Part shown: in pieces, positions 26,021-34,609 of the stretch | How positions within the stretch are numbered: position 1 is the stretch's first letter | Layout: each line of letters starts with the position of its first letter | NCBI GenBank assembly: GCA_020634245.1 | Contig: JACKCC010000014.1 | Coordinates: forward strand, 1-64,000 | Length of the DNA stretch: 64,000 nt | Direction of reading: 5' to 3' | Origin: Ardenticatenaceae bacterium | Lineage (GTDB): Bacteria > Chloroflexota > Anaerolineae > Promineifilales > Promineifilaceae | The notes under the pieces: generated by a model | Database searches by the model: none | Told to the model about the DNA's origin: nothing | The model's input: only the letters and a program-made list of their open reading frames with translations | Made by a program: the position numbers and the translations under genes

Positions 26021-26587
26021 TTATTGATTATTCCCTTCCTCTTCCTCATATGCCTGGCGAAATGCCTGGGCGGCGCGGGTCAGCAGCGTGCCCACTGAAC
26101 CGGGCGCTACGCCAACGGCGGCGGCGCAGTCAGCGTAGCTGAAATCCATTTGCCGCATGAGCAGCAGTTGGACTTGCCGGGGTTGCAAACGGGCGAGGGC
26201 GCGGCGTACGGCCGTTTCCTTCTCCCGCAGTTCTACTTCCTTTTCGGCCGCCGGGCTGCCTTGCGGATCAGGGACCAGGGCGGTATTACGCTGCCACAAC
26301 CGCTGCCGGCTGCGAATCGCATTGTAGCCAGTGTTGGTCGCCACCCGGTACAGCCAGGCGCCGATATTGTGTTCGCGCCCCCGGCCAAACAGCCGCTTGC
26401 GGTAAGCGTGGTTATACAATTTCAAAAAAACTTCTTGCGTCAAATCTTCCGCTTCGCTGCGGCTGCCAACCAATCGAAACAATAATCCGTATACCCGGTC
26501 ATAATGCTGGTGAAAGACAGACTCAAAAGATGCGGTGTCGCCCTGACCGATGCGTTCCAGCAGCAGGTTGTCGCTCAACGTTGTCAT
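26021..26587 (-). CDS. ECF-type RNA polymerase sigma factor
   Basis: A 188-residue extracytoplasmic-function sigma factor. Region 2 (about 10-80) contains FHQHYDRVYGLLFRLVGSRSEAEDLTQEVFLKLY; region 4 (about 120-180) has LQPRQVQLLLMRQMDFSYADCAAAVGVAPGSVGTLLTRA, the -35 binding helix-turn-helix. ATG at 26587 has AAGGGA upstream and is preferred to an earlier ATG at 26644. It heads the string sigma - probable anti-sigma - ABC ATPase - ABC permease. Confidence 0.92.
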   Translation of the reverse strand: MTTLSDNLLLERIGQGDTASFESVFHQHYDRVYGLLFRLVGSRSEAEDLTQEVFLKLYNHAYRKRLFGRGREHNIGAWLYRVATNTGYNAIRSRQRLWQRNTALVPDPQGSPAAEKEVELREKETAVRRALARLQPRQVQLLLMRQMDFSYADCAAAVGVAPGSVGTLLTRAAQAFRQAYEEEEGNNQ

Positions 26588-26706
26588 TGAATTCCCTTCA
26601 ATGTTCTCCGATTCAGGCTTTGCGCCGGGTGTTGCTTTTGTCAATTCACCCTCTTAAACACCGTCCCCATCCCATTTGTGACAGTCAATAACAGCATTTC
26701 GGCTCC

Positions 26707-27426
26707 TTAGCTTCCTGCCTTCTGCCTTCCAATTTCTGCTTTTATGCCAAACACCTGGTCATAATCAAACTGCCAGGGCTGACTGTTGACGCCGGTCAGT
26801 CCCAATTGGGTCAAATAATTTTCAAACACGCTCTGGCTGCGGTAACGGTTAAGGAACAGGCGGGCATCGCTGCCCTGCCGCCGGGTAACGAAGAGCATGC
26901 CGCCTGGCTTGAGGACACGTACCATTTCTTGCAGTGCGGCCTTGTCCGAAGGAAAAAATTCGAGGGATTCCAGGCAGGTAACGGCGTCAAAGGTGGCATC
27001 GGCGAAGGGCAGAGGAACGGCCGTTTGCTGTACCAACATGACCCGACCTCGATAACTGTGTAGTTTTCCCACTGCCCGATCAAGCATTTTTCGGGCCGGA
27101 TCGAGTCCGACGATACGGCCGTGAAAATCAGCCTCATCCAGCAAATAATGAGGGACACGTCCGGTACCGGTGGCGACGTCGAGGATAAGGGGGTTGGGGG
27201 TGCGACGCAGGTGGTGGCGTAACGGCCGTATCACAAAAAAGCGCTCGGCATCATCATCAAATTCCTTGATATTGTCATACTTGTGGGCGGTGATATCGTA
27301 CAGCCAGACCACCATACGCCGCCCCAAAAAGACGCCTTCGGTTGTCACCAGCAGCCAGTACAGCAGCCCGCCCAATAGAATGAATCCAACTAAAATCCAC
27401 AGCCAAACCATCATAACAACCAACAA
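26707..27426 (-). CDS. Membrane-anchored SAM-dependent methyltransferase
   Basis: A 239-residue protein with an N-terminal membrane helix (about 5-28) and a class I methyltransferase domain. The SAM-binding motif I is LDVATGTGRVPHYLL (about 82-96), with the acidic loop VGLDPARKML and the post-I region FDAVTCLESLEFF. Substrate unknown. The last eleven residues (KAEIGRQKAGS) are encoded by the dispersed word repeat GGCAGAAGGCAGGAAGC, so the natural C-terminus has been extended or replaced. Confidence 0.88.
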   Translation of the reverse strand: MLVVMMVWLWILVGFILLGGLLYWLLVTTEGVFLGRRMVVWLYDITAHKYDNIKEFDDDAERFFVIRPLRHHLRRTPNPLILDVATGTGRVPHYLLDEADFHGRIVGLDPARKMLDRAVGKLHSYRGRVMLVQQTAVPLPFADATFDAVTCLESLEFFPSDKAALQEMVRVLKPGGMLFVTRRQGSDARLFLNRYRSQSVFENYLTQLGLTGVNSQPWQFDYDQVFGIKAEIGRQKAGS

Positions 27427-27438
27427 CTAACCAACACA

Positions 27439-28446
27439 CTACCCAGTTAAATAGCCTGATTCTCGCAGCCAAATTTCGGTTAGCCGCATCCCTTCATCAA
27501 TATCTACACGCGGCCGGTAGCCCAACAAGTTTTCCGCTTTGGTAAGGGGGAATGTGGGCGACTGGATGTAATATTCCAGCCGTTCGCGCGTTAGCGGCAG
27601 CCCCAGATTGGCCATTTCATTGGCCCAGGCCAGGATGCGAGCGGCCCACATGGGAATGGCGCGTGGTTTTTCGCTGCACATGGCCGCATAATAATTGAAG
27701 AATGTCTGCCAGGTGACTGGCGGATCGACAAAGTTGAAAGCTTCGCCGGCGGCTTGGGGGCGTACGGCCGTTAACAACATGCCATCAATCAAGTTATCAA
27801 TATAAACCTGATACGTATTGCCCTGCCCGCCGCCATAAATGACCGGCAGCCCTTTTCGCAACACTTCCACCATGCGTATTGACCAGCCATCGGAACGCGG
27901 GCCGTACACCATTCCCGGCCGAACGATGACCAATTCCAAATCGAGACCATCTGCTGCTTTCCGGGCGACAACTTCACCAAGTGCTTTGGTACGGCCGTAC
28001 GTATCCCGCTGATTTGTGTTGAGAGGATGCGTTTCGTCCACCACCGGCCGCTGCGGCGGCCCATAAGCATTCATCGAACTGACGTGAATAAAGCGCCGCA
28101 CCCCGGTTTCGTCCGCCAGCCACATGAGCGCCTCGATGGCCGTGCTGTTGATTTGCTCGGCGACGGTATCTTTAGCTTGATGCTTGGCCCGCAAAGCGGC
28201 GCAGTGGAATACGATTTCCTGGCCGGCCATCAGTTGGCGCATAACGGCCGTATCCTGCAAATCGGCCGGTATCAGGTTCACCCCGACTTCAGTCAGAAAT
28301 GGCACTTTATCCAATTGGCGACCGGTACCGGTAACCACCGCCTCTTCTTCTAAGGCCAGCCGCTGGGCCAGCCGCCCGCCAATAAAACCCGTCGCCCCGG
28401 TCACCAGGACGCGTTTGCCAGTTAATGCATGATTAAGATAAGACAT
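27439..28446 (-). CDS. NAD-dependent epimerase/dehydratase (extended SDR)
   Basis: A 335-residue extended short-chain dehydrogenase. The NAD-binding motif is VTGATGFIGGRLAQ (about 15-28), the acidic discriminator near TGTGRQ, and the active-site pair Tyr-x-x-x-Lys is in YGRTKALGE with a Ser in VSSMNAYG. The closest pattern is the nucleotide-sugar epimerase or 3-beta-hydroxysteroid dehydrogenase type. It ends 12 bases before the methyltransferase gene, so the two may share a transcript. Confidence 0.9.
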   Translation of the reverse strand: MSYLNHALTGKRVLVTGATGFIGGRLAQRLALEEEAVVTGTGRQLDKVPFLTEVGVNLIPADLQDTAVMRQLMAGQEIVFHCAALRAKHQAKDTVAEQINSTAIEALMWLADETGVRRFIHVSSMNAYGPPQRPVVDETHPLNTNQRDTYGRTKALGEVVARKAADGLDLELVIVRPGMVYGPRSDGWSIRMVEVLRKGLPVIYGGGQGNTYQVYIDNLIDGMLLTAVRPQAAGEAFNFVDPPVTWQTFFNYYAAMCSEKPRAIPMWAARILAWANEMANLGLPLTRERLEYYIQSPTFPLTKAENLLGYRPRVDIDEGMRLTEIWLRESGYLTG

Positions 28447-28697
28447 AAGGAAAATTGTAGAATGCTTTCCGGTAATCGTAAAACAATTGGCGGAAATGTG
28501 GTGGGAAAACAGCCGTTACTGCCGTCCCCCTCATTATTTTTGTTGAAATTTCCGCCCCTTGATATACTTATGCTACTCTGTACATATAAAAAGCAAGAAA
28601 GATCAAGCAAAATAAATTTGATTTCTTGATTCTAAAGTTCAGCCGGCACCAGCAACAGCTAAAAAAGTGCGGCACCTACACTTCGTTGGAGGATCAC

Positions 28698-29333
28698 GTG
28701 AGAGACTTAGTCCCTGAAAGTGGTTACTACTACCCAAATAGAATGGCCCGCATTCTTCTCGATTCCATGGAAGAAGTCATGGGACGCAACGGCTTGAACG
28801 CCCTGCTCAACTTAACAGAAATGCGTCACCTCATCGAAAGCCCGCCGCCAGACAACTTGGAACGCGGCTTCGATTTTGCCTACATTTCCAACCTCAACAA
28901 AGGCCTGGATGAAATATATGGGCCGCGTGGCGGGCGCGGACTTGCCCTACGCGGAGGACGCGCCATGTTCTCTCAAGGCCTGCGACAATTTGGTGCTTTA
29001 GCCGGTGTAGGCGATTTGGCCTTCAAAGTGCTCCCACTTTCCACAAAATTGAAGATAGGCGTCCCGGCTGTCGCCCGCATCTTCACCCAGTTCAGTGATC
29101 AAACCAGCCGTGTCGAAGAAATGGATGATCATTTTTTATACTATATTGACCGTTGCTCAATGTGTTGGGGGCGCGAGTCTGACCGACCAATATGCTTTAT
29201 TGCGGTAGGAATCCTGCAAGAAGCTTTGCGCTGGGTCAGCGGCGGGCTTGAATTCCGGGTTGAAGAAATAGAGTGTATTGCCACGGGAGCGACCTCTTGT
29301 GTCTTCAAAATAGATAAAGAGCCAATCAAGTAA
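28698..29333 (+). CDS. V4R-domain (4-vinyl reductase-like) sensory protein
   Basis: A 211-residue protein whose C-terminal part (about 120-208) is a V4R domain, marked by CSMCWGRESDRPICFIAVGILQEAL, EEIECIATGATSCVFKI. V4R domains bind small hydrophobic ligands or metal and regulate nearby transcription or signalling. GTG at 28698-28700 is selected because GGAGG stands five bases upstream and the product starts like other members (YYYPNRMARI); an in-frame TTG at 28626 has no ribosome site. It precedes a response regulator, so the pair may be one signal path. Confidence 0.82.
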   Translation: MRDLVPESGYYYPNRMARILLDSMEEVMGRNGLNALLNLTEMRHLIESPPPDNLERGFDFAYISNLNKGLDEIYGPRGGRGLALRGGRAMFSQGLRQFGALAGVGDLAFKVLPLSTKLKIGVPAVARIFTQFSDQTSRVEEMDDHFLYYIDRCSMCWGRESDRPICFIAVGILQEALRWVSGGLEFRVEEIECIATGATSCVFKIDKEPIK

Positions 29334-29423
29334 CTGCCCAGGCTTGCTGCTCCATTCGGATTCTTCTTTCATTTTGTTGGCTTAATCTAGGGAATGCATC
29401 TGCCCAATTCAAGGGAAAATCAC

Positions 29424-30287
29424 GTGAAGGATGAAATAAAAGAAAAGAAAATCTTCATTGTGGAAGATGACGTTGACCTTTCCGAAATGCTCACAGCTTA
29501 TTTCCGGGTGCAAGGTTATACGGTTGATAGCGCAATCCGCGGTGAAGAAGCCGTCGCTGCGATTAAAGATAACCCGCCAGACATAGCCGTATTAGATATT
29601 CGTTTACCGGACATTGATGGGTATGAAGTTTGTCGCCGTTTGCGCCAGATGCGCCAGACTAAAAATACACCGGTAATTTTTCTAACTGAAAAACGGGATC
29701 GGGAAGATAAATTGGCCGGTCTTGAATTGGGAGCGGTTGACTATATTACCAAGCCGTTTGATATTCAGGAACTGCGTCTGCGGATTCGTAATGCTTTGCG
29801 CAGAGCCAGGTTAAATACGTTGTTGAACCCGGTTACTGGTCTGCCGGATGGTGAACTGGTTCAGGAACGCCTGGAAGGCTTGGCCCGGCAATCGGATTGG
29901 GGTGTGGTATTGGCCGGGATTCGCGGTCTGGAAAAGTTCCGTGACAAATATGGGTTTGTGGCCGCTGATGACGTTTCCCGTGCGGTGACTCTCATGGTCA
30001 CTAATGCGGTTAAAGAAGGCGGTGACGAAAATACTTTTGTTGGCCATACAAATGCCGGTGATTTCATCATTTTGACCACATCTGAACAGAATAAACAAAT
30101 TGCCGAACGATGTCTGGTGCGTTTGCAGCCGGCCATTCAATATTTTTATCCGGCGTTGGAACGGCCGCGCCTGCATACTTTGCCAGAGTCGGAACGGCTG
30201 TCTGTGCGGGTGGCTCATTTATCGGCGCAGGAACATGAGTTTACAGATTTAGAGTCTCTTTTTGCGGCTTTGCAGGCTCAGTTTTAA
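29424..30287 (+). CDS. Response regulator with degenerate GGDEF-like domain
   Basis: A 287-residue regulator. The receiver domain (about 8-125) has IVEDDVD, the phospho-acceptor Asp in LDIRLPD, a Thr in FLTEKR and Lys in ITKPFD. Residues about 145-275 are shaped like a GGDEF domain (NPVTGLPDGELVQERL start, then ADDVSRAV), but the GGDEF loop reads as NAGDF, so diguanylate cyclase activity is unlikely. GTG at 29424 with AAGGGA upstream is chosen; ATG at 29394 lacks a well spaced site. A terminator follows at 30356. Confidence 0.82.
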   Translation: MKDEIKEKKIFIVEDDVDLSEMLTAYFRVQGYTVDSAIRGEEAVAAIKDNPPDIAVLDIRLPDIDGYEVCRRLRQMRQTKNTPVIFLTEKRDREDKLAGLELGAVDYITKPFDIQELRLRIRNALRRARLNTLLNPVTGLPDGELVQERLEGLARQSDWGVVLAGIRGLEKFRDKYGFVAADDVSRAVTLMVTNAVKEGGDENTFVGHTNAGDFIILTTSEQNKQIAERCLVRLQPAIQYFYPALERPRLHTLPESERLSVRVAHLSAQEHEFTDLESLFAALQAQF

Positions 30288-30355
30288 CGGAAACAGGGAC
30301 GAATGTGGTTGATTACGGGTCATTCGTCGATATATCATCTGATGATTGAATAGTT

Positions 30356-30382
30356 CAGGGCTAGGAATAGCCCTGTTTTTTT
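30356..30382 (+). terminator. Intrinsic terminator of the V4R/response regulator unit
   Basis: CAGGGCTA (30356-30363), loop GGAA, TAGCCCTG (30368-30375) and a T7 run. This is an ideal rho-independent terminator on the plus strand, directly after the response regulator. Confidence 0.9.
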
Positions 30383-30393
30383 GTTATTTTTTG

Positions 30394-33300
30394 ATGGCAA
30401 TGGAACGTTTGGAATCTTGGAAACGAGAGTTCTTGATTGTGGTCGGCTTTTTGCTGCTGCCGCTTTTGTTATATGCGCCGGTGACGCTGGGCGGCAAAAC
30501 GATGATTCCGGTTGACAATCTGTTCCAATGGCAGCCGTGGGCTAGTTCGGCAGAACAATTAGGTGTGGCAACGCCGCAAAATAGTTTGCTGACGGATTTG
30601 GTTATCGAAAATTATGCCTGGAAACGCTTTTTTGTGGAGAGTGTTAAGGCTGGTGAGATTCCGCTGTGGCAACCATATCTGTTTGCCGGTTCGCCGTTTC
30701 TGGCGACGGGGCAGCATTCAATGCTTTATCCGTTTAGCTGGCTGTTCTTGATTTTGCCCATTGCCAAGGCGTATGGTTGGTGCACGGTGAGTCAGTTGTG
30801 GCTGGCAGGGGGTGCTGATGTATGTGTACGGCCGTACCCTCTCCCTGCGCCGTTCTAGTGCCTTCATAGCTGGATTGGTCTACCAGGGCAGCGGCTTCAT
30901 GTTAGCCAGTGCCGCCGTCTTTCCCATGATCATCGGCGCGGCAGCCTGGCTGCCCTTGCTGCTGGCCTGTATTGAAAAAATACTTTCGGAGACTAGAGAT
31001 TGGAGATTAGAGACTGAAAACCGGCAACAGCCTCCAGTCTCTAGTCCCCAGTCTCTAGTCATCCTTTGGGTTACCCTGGGCGCCATTGCATTGGGCATCC
31101 AAATTCTGGCCGGGCATATCGAAATTACCTACTACACGCTGTTGATCATGGCCCTCTACGCCCTCTGGCGATTAACATCCTCTGTATATCGAATTGATAA
31201 TTCGATACGCGATTTACCAAATCGCGCTACGGCGGCTGGCTGGCTTCTGGCGATGGTCTTGTTGGGCTTGCTGCTTGGCTCGGTGCAGTTGATTCCATTC
31301 GTGGAAGTAGGCCAGGCTAATTTCCGCCAGGATTCGGCCAGTTTTGCCGAGGTGCAGGAGTGGGCGTTTAAGCCGCGCCGCATTTTGACACTGGCGCTGC
31401 CTAATTTCTTCGGCAATCCAGCCCATCACGATTATGTGGATGTGCTGTCCGGCGAAACCATGCCTTTCCAAACAGCCTATGATGGTTCGACAAAGACAAA
31501 CAGTGAGTGGGGACTAAAAAATTACGTCGAAGGCGGCATTTATTTGGGAATTTTGCCGCTGTTTTTAGCGGTTTTAGGAGTGGCAGGTGGCAGGTGGCGA
31601 GTGGCAAGTAAGAAACATGACCCGCAACTCGCAACTCGCAACTCGCAAACCTGGTTTTTTACGCTGTTGAGTTTGCTTTCGCTGGCTTTTATTTTTGGCA
31701 CGCCGCTGTATGCGCTGGTGTTTTATGGACTGCCGTTTGCCAATCAATTGCATACGCCATTCCGCTGGGTGTTTCCGCTATCGTTGTGTGTGGCGGCGCT
31801 GGCAGGATTTGGATTTGATGATTTAAGATTGAAGATTAAAGATTCGTCGCGCAATCTTCAATCTTCAATCTTAAATCTTTTAATCATTGTGTCTTTTGCT
31901 GGTGGGATTTGTTGGTTTGTTGGTTTGTTTGTGTCGCGGCTGGTGTACGGCCGTATCGAACCCATCATCAATCGCCTTTTCCTGGGACTGGCCGGAGCCG
32001 CATCCGCCTTCCCCAACGCCCGCGCCTTTTACAGCTACGAATTCCGGCAGTTGCTCATCCTGGGCGTGATGCTGGTTGGAACGGGAATCGTGTTGTGGCT
32101 AAGTCAATTTAACCGCAAAGGACGCGAAGAACGCAAAGAAAAAAACTCTGCGCCCTTTGCGTCTTTGCGGTTAGAATTTCTTGCAGTGGCGCTCATCATC
32201 CTTGATCTCTACCTGGCCAATGTGGGTTTTAACGCCGCGGTCGATCCTGCCCTTCTCGATTACAAGCCGGAACTTGTTGAGTGGTTGCAAGAACAGCCCG
32301 GCTACTGGCGTATCACCAGCTTTGCCCCACATGGAGATAAACCATTCAACGCCAATTCCGGCTGGCTCTTCGATATTCAGGACGTTCGCGGCTACGATTC
32401 CATCATTCCCAAGCAGTACACCGACTACATGGCAGCAATTGAACCGCAGAATGAACTTCAGTTCAACCGCGTCCAGCCTATTGTAAACTGGGAATCGCTC
32501 AACTCGCCGCTGCTGGACGTGCTGGGCGTGAAATATATCATCACCGCCGAGACGATTGATTTACCCAAGTTAAAACTGGCTTGGGAAGGCGAAAGTCTGC
32601 GCGTTTACGAGAATCTAGCCGTTGCACCTCGTGCTTATACGCTGCCGCTGACGAGTACGGCCGTTACCGATGACCCACTCGCCGCAATGACCAAATACGA
32701 TCCGCGTCAATTTGTGGTAGCAGAGACTGGAGATTGGAGATTAGAGACGAATCTTCAGCCACCAGTCTCCGGTCTCCAATCTCCAGTCTCAATAGACGAA
32801 TACAAAAATATACAAGTTGTTGCGTCGGCTAAAGTAGCCGAACCATCATGGCTGATTTTGAACGACAGTTATTTTCCGGGGTGGAAGGCTTGGGTACGGC
32901 CGTACAACGGCACCGAAGCCGACGAACAAGAGGTCGAAATCACCCGCGTCAACGGCAACTTCCGGGGCGTGTTGCTGGAGCCGGGCCATTGGACGGTACG
33001 CTTCCGCTACAGCCCGGCCAGTTTCCAACTGGGCGCATTGGCCAGCGCGATGGGCGGCGTGATTCTGCTGTTTGCGCTGGGCATTTGGGGCTGGCGGCGC
33101 GTCGTCAAAACCGATGCCGAGATGACCACCACGCGTAGCCTGGCCAAGAACAGCCTCGTCCCCGTCATCCTCAACATCGTCAACAAATTCGTCGATTTCG
33201 CCTTTGCCGCCTTCTATTTGCGCTTTTTGGGGCCGGTGGAAGCCGGCAGCTTTGGTTATGCCATCGCCACCGCCGGCTTTTTCGACATCATTTCCAACTT

Positions 33301-34609
33301 TGGTCTCAACATCCTGCTCACCCGGGATGTGTCGCAAGAGCGCAGCCGGGCCAGCAGCTACTTGCTCAACACCTCTGTTTTGCGATTGGGAACCGGCTTT
33401 GTCGGCGCGCTGCCGATTTTGGTATGGGTCTGGTTTACGGCGCAAGGCAGCAATCCGCCTACCGGCGCCGAAGTGACAGCCATCCTCTTTATCATGATCG
33501 GCATGGTCTTTTCCGGGATGGCCCAAGGCGTGACCGGCCTGTTTTACGTCCACGAAAAGGCGGAAGTGCCGGCGGCGATGACCACGGCGACGACGATTCT
33601 GAAAGTGGGTTTTGGTGTGCTGGCGCTGTTGTGGGGCTTTAGCTTTGTGGGCTTAGCGGCCGTTTCCATCCTCACCAATGTCATCACCCTGACCGTTTTA
33701 ACCATCCTCGCCTTCCGCAGCTTTGATTTGCCCGGCCCCTGGCGCGTCGATTGGGCCTTGCAGCGGCAAATGGTGCGCGGCGGCTATCCGCTCATGCTCA
33801 TCCACCTGCTGCAAACCGTCTTCATTTCCATTGATGTGGTCCTGCTGCGCAATATGCTGGACAACGGGCAGGAGGTCGTCGGCTGGTACAACAGCGCCTA
33901 CAAATGGTTTAATGCGCTGCAAATCGTGCCCTCGTTCTTCACCCTGGCCTTATTTCCAGTTATTTCCCGTGAAATTCAGCGCTCAATGGATGCAGCGCGG
34001 CGCATGTACCGGCTGTCGCTCAAGCTCATGCTGCTGCTGGCGCTGCCCATTGCCGTCGTCATCACTTTTTGGGCGACGCCGCTGGTGCAAATTCTGGGCG
34101 GCGCCGAATTTTTGCCGCACGGAGCCATTGCGCTGCAAATCGTCATCTGGTCGATTCCTTTTGGCTGGCTTAACAGCGTGACCAATTACGTGTTGATTGC
34201 GCTGGGACTGGAACGGATGCAGCCGCGGGCGTTTGCCGCTGCCGTAGCCTTCAACATCATCGCCAATTTATTGACGATTCGGGCGTTCAGCTATGTCGCT
34301 GCTTCGGTGACAACGATTTTGTCGGAGCTGGTGCTGATGGTGTTGTTTGCCTATTTCCTGCGCAAGAAGATGCCAGGGCTGGATTGGGGCGGATTGTTGG
34401 TACGGCCGTTACTCGTCACCGCCGTCATGGTCATCGTCACAATCCTGGGTAATCAAATCCACATCGTCGTGGGATTAATGCTGGGCCTGGCTGCTTACCC
34501 GGCGGGTCTTTGGTTCCTGCGCGTCTTCGGCGAGGAAGAACGCCACATTTTACGCTCCATTTTGCCGTCGCCCATCGTGGCCCGGCTGAAATTTTTACAT
34601 GATGCGTAA
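30394..34609 (+). CDS. YfhO-like membrane protein fused to polysaccharide flippase, one frameshift
   Basis: Two frames meet at a G5 run (30808-30812); removing one G joins them into WLAGVLMYVYGRTL and gives about 1,404 residues. The N-terminal 820 residues are YfhO-like (PF09586; PVDNLFQWQPW, LWQPYLFAGSPF, FPMIIGAAAWLPL, many membrane helices, then a soluble part with SLNSPLLDVLGVKYIIT). About 850-1400 form a 12-14-helix Wzx/MATE-type oligosaccharide flippase (FLGPVEAGSFGYAIATAGFFDI). YfhO relatives are thought to transfer sugars onto surface polymers, so the fusion would join glycosylation with lipid-sugar flipping (inference). Five word-repeat blocks sit in frame. The frameshift may be an assembly error. 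Confidence 0.85.
30990..31060 (+). repeat. In-frame word-repeat hairpin 1 (GAGATTAGAGACT type)
   Basis: Left arm GGAGACTAGAGATTGGAGAT and following bases pair with right arm CCAGTCTCTAGTCCCCAGTC and following bases around a 15-base loop. It encodes an extra peptide with DWRLET and PQSLV inside the YfhO domain and keeps the frame. Confidence 0.8.
31579..31650 (+). repeat. In-frame word-repeat block 2 (GTGGCAGGTGGCAG / CGCAACTCGCAACT)
   Basis: Left arm repeats GTGGCAG and GTGGCGA words; right arm repeats CAACTCG three times. It encodes RWRVASKK and LATRNSQ between two membrane helices and keeps the frame. Confidence 0.75.
31821..31880 (+). repeat. In-frame word-repeat hairpin 3 (AAGATTGAAGATTAAAGATT)
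   Basis: Left arm of AAGATTGA words and right arm of its complement AATCTTCAATCTTCAATC. It encodes LRLKIKDSS and SSILNLLI in frame. Confidence 0.8.
32110..32172 (+). repeat. In-frame word-repeat hairpin 4 (AACCGCAAAGGACGC)
   Basis: AACCGCAAAGGACGCGAAG at 32110 and its complement CTTTGCGTCTTTGCGGTT near 32155-32172. The same sequence family is intergenic at 42219-42297. Encodes NRKGREERKEK and PFASLRLE in frame. Confidence 0.8.
32722..32790 (+). repeat. In-frame word-repeat hairpin 5 (second GAGATTAGAGACT copy)
   Basis: Arms GAGACTGGAGATTGGAGATT and its complement CCAATCTCCAGTCTC with intervening CCAGTCTCCGG. Encodes TGDWRLETN and VSGLQSPVS in frame; related to 30990-31060. Confidence 0.8.

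Noticed and set aside
28626..28697. TTG start for the V4R protein
   Set aside because: No ribosome site, while GTG at 28698 has GGAGG at correct distance and gives the usual family start.
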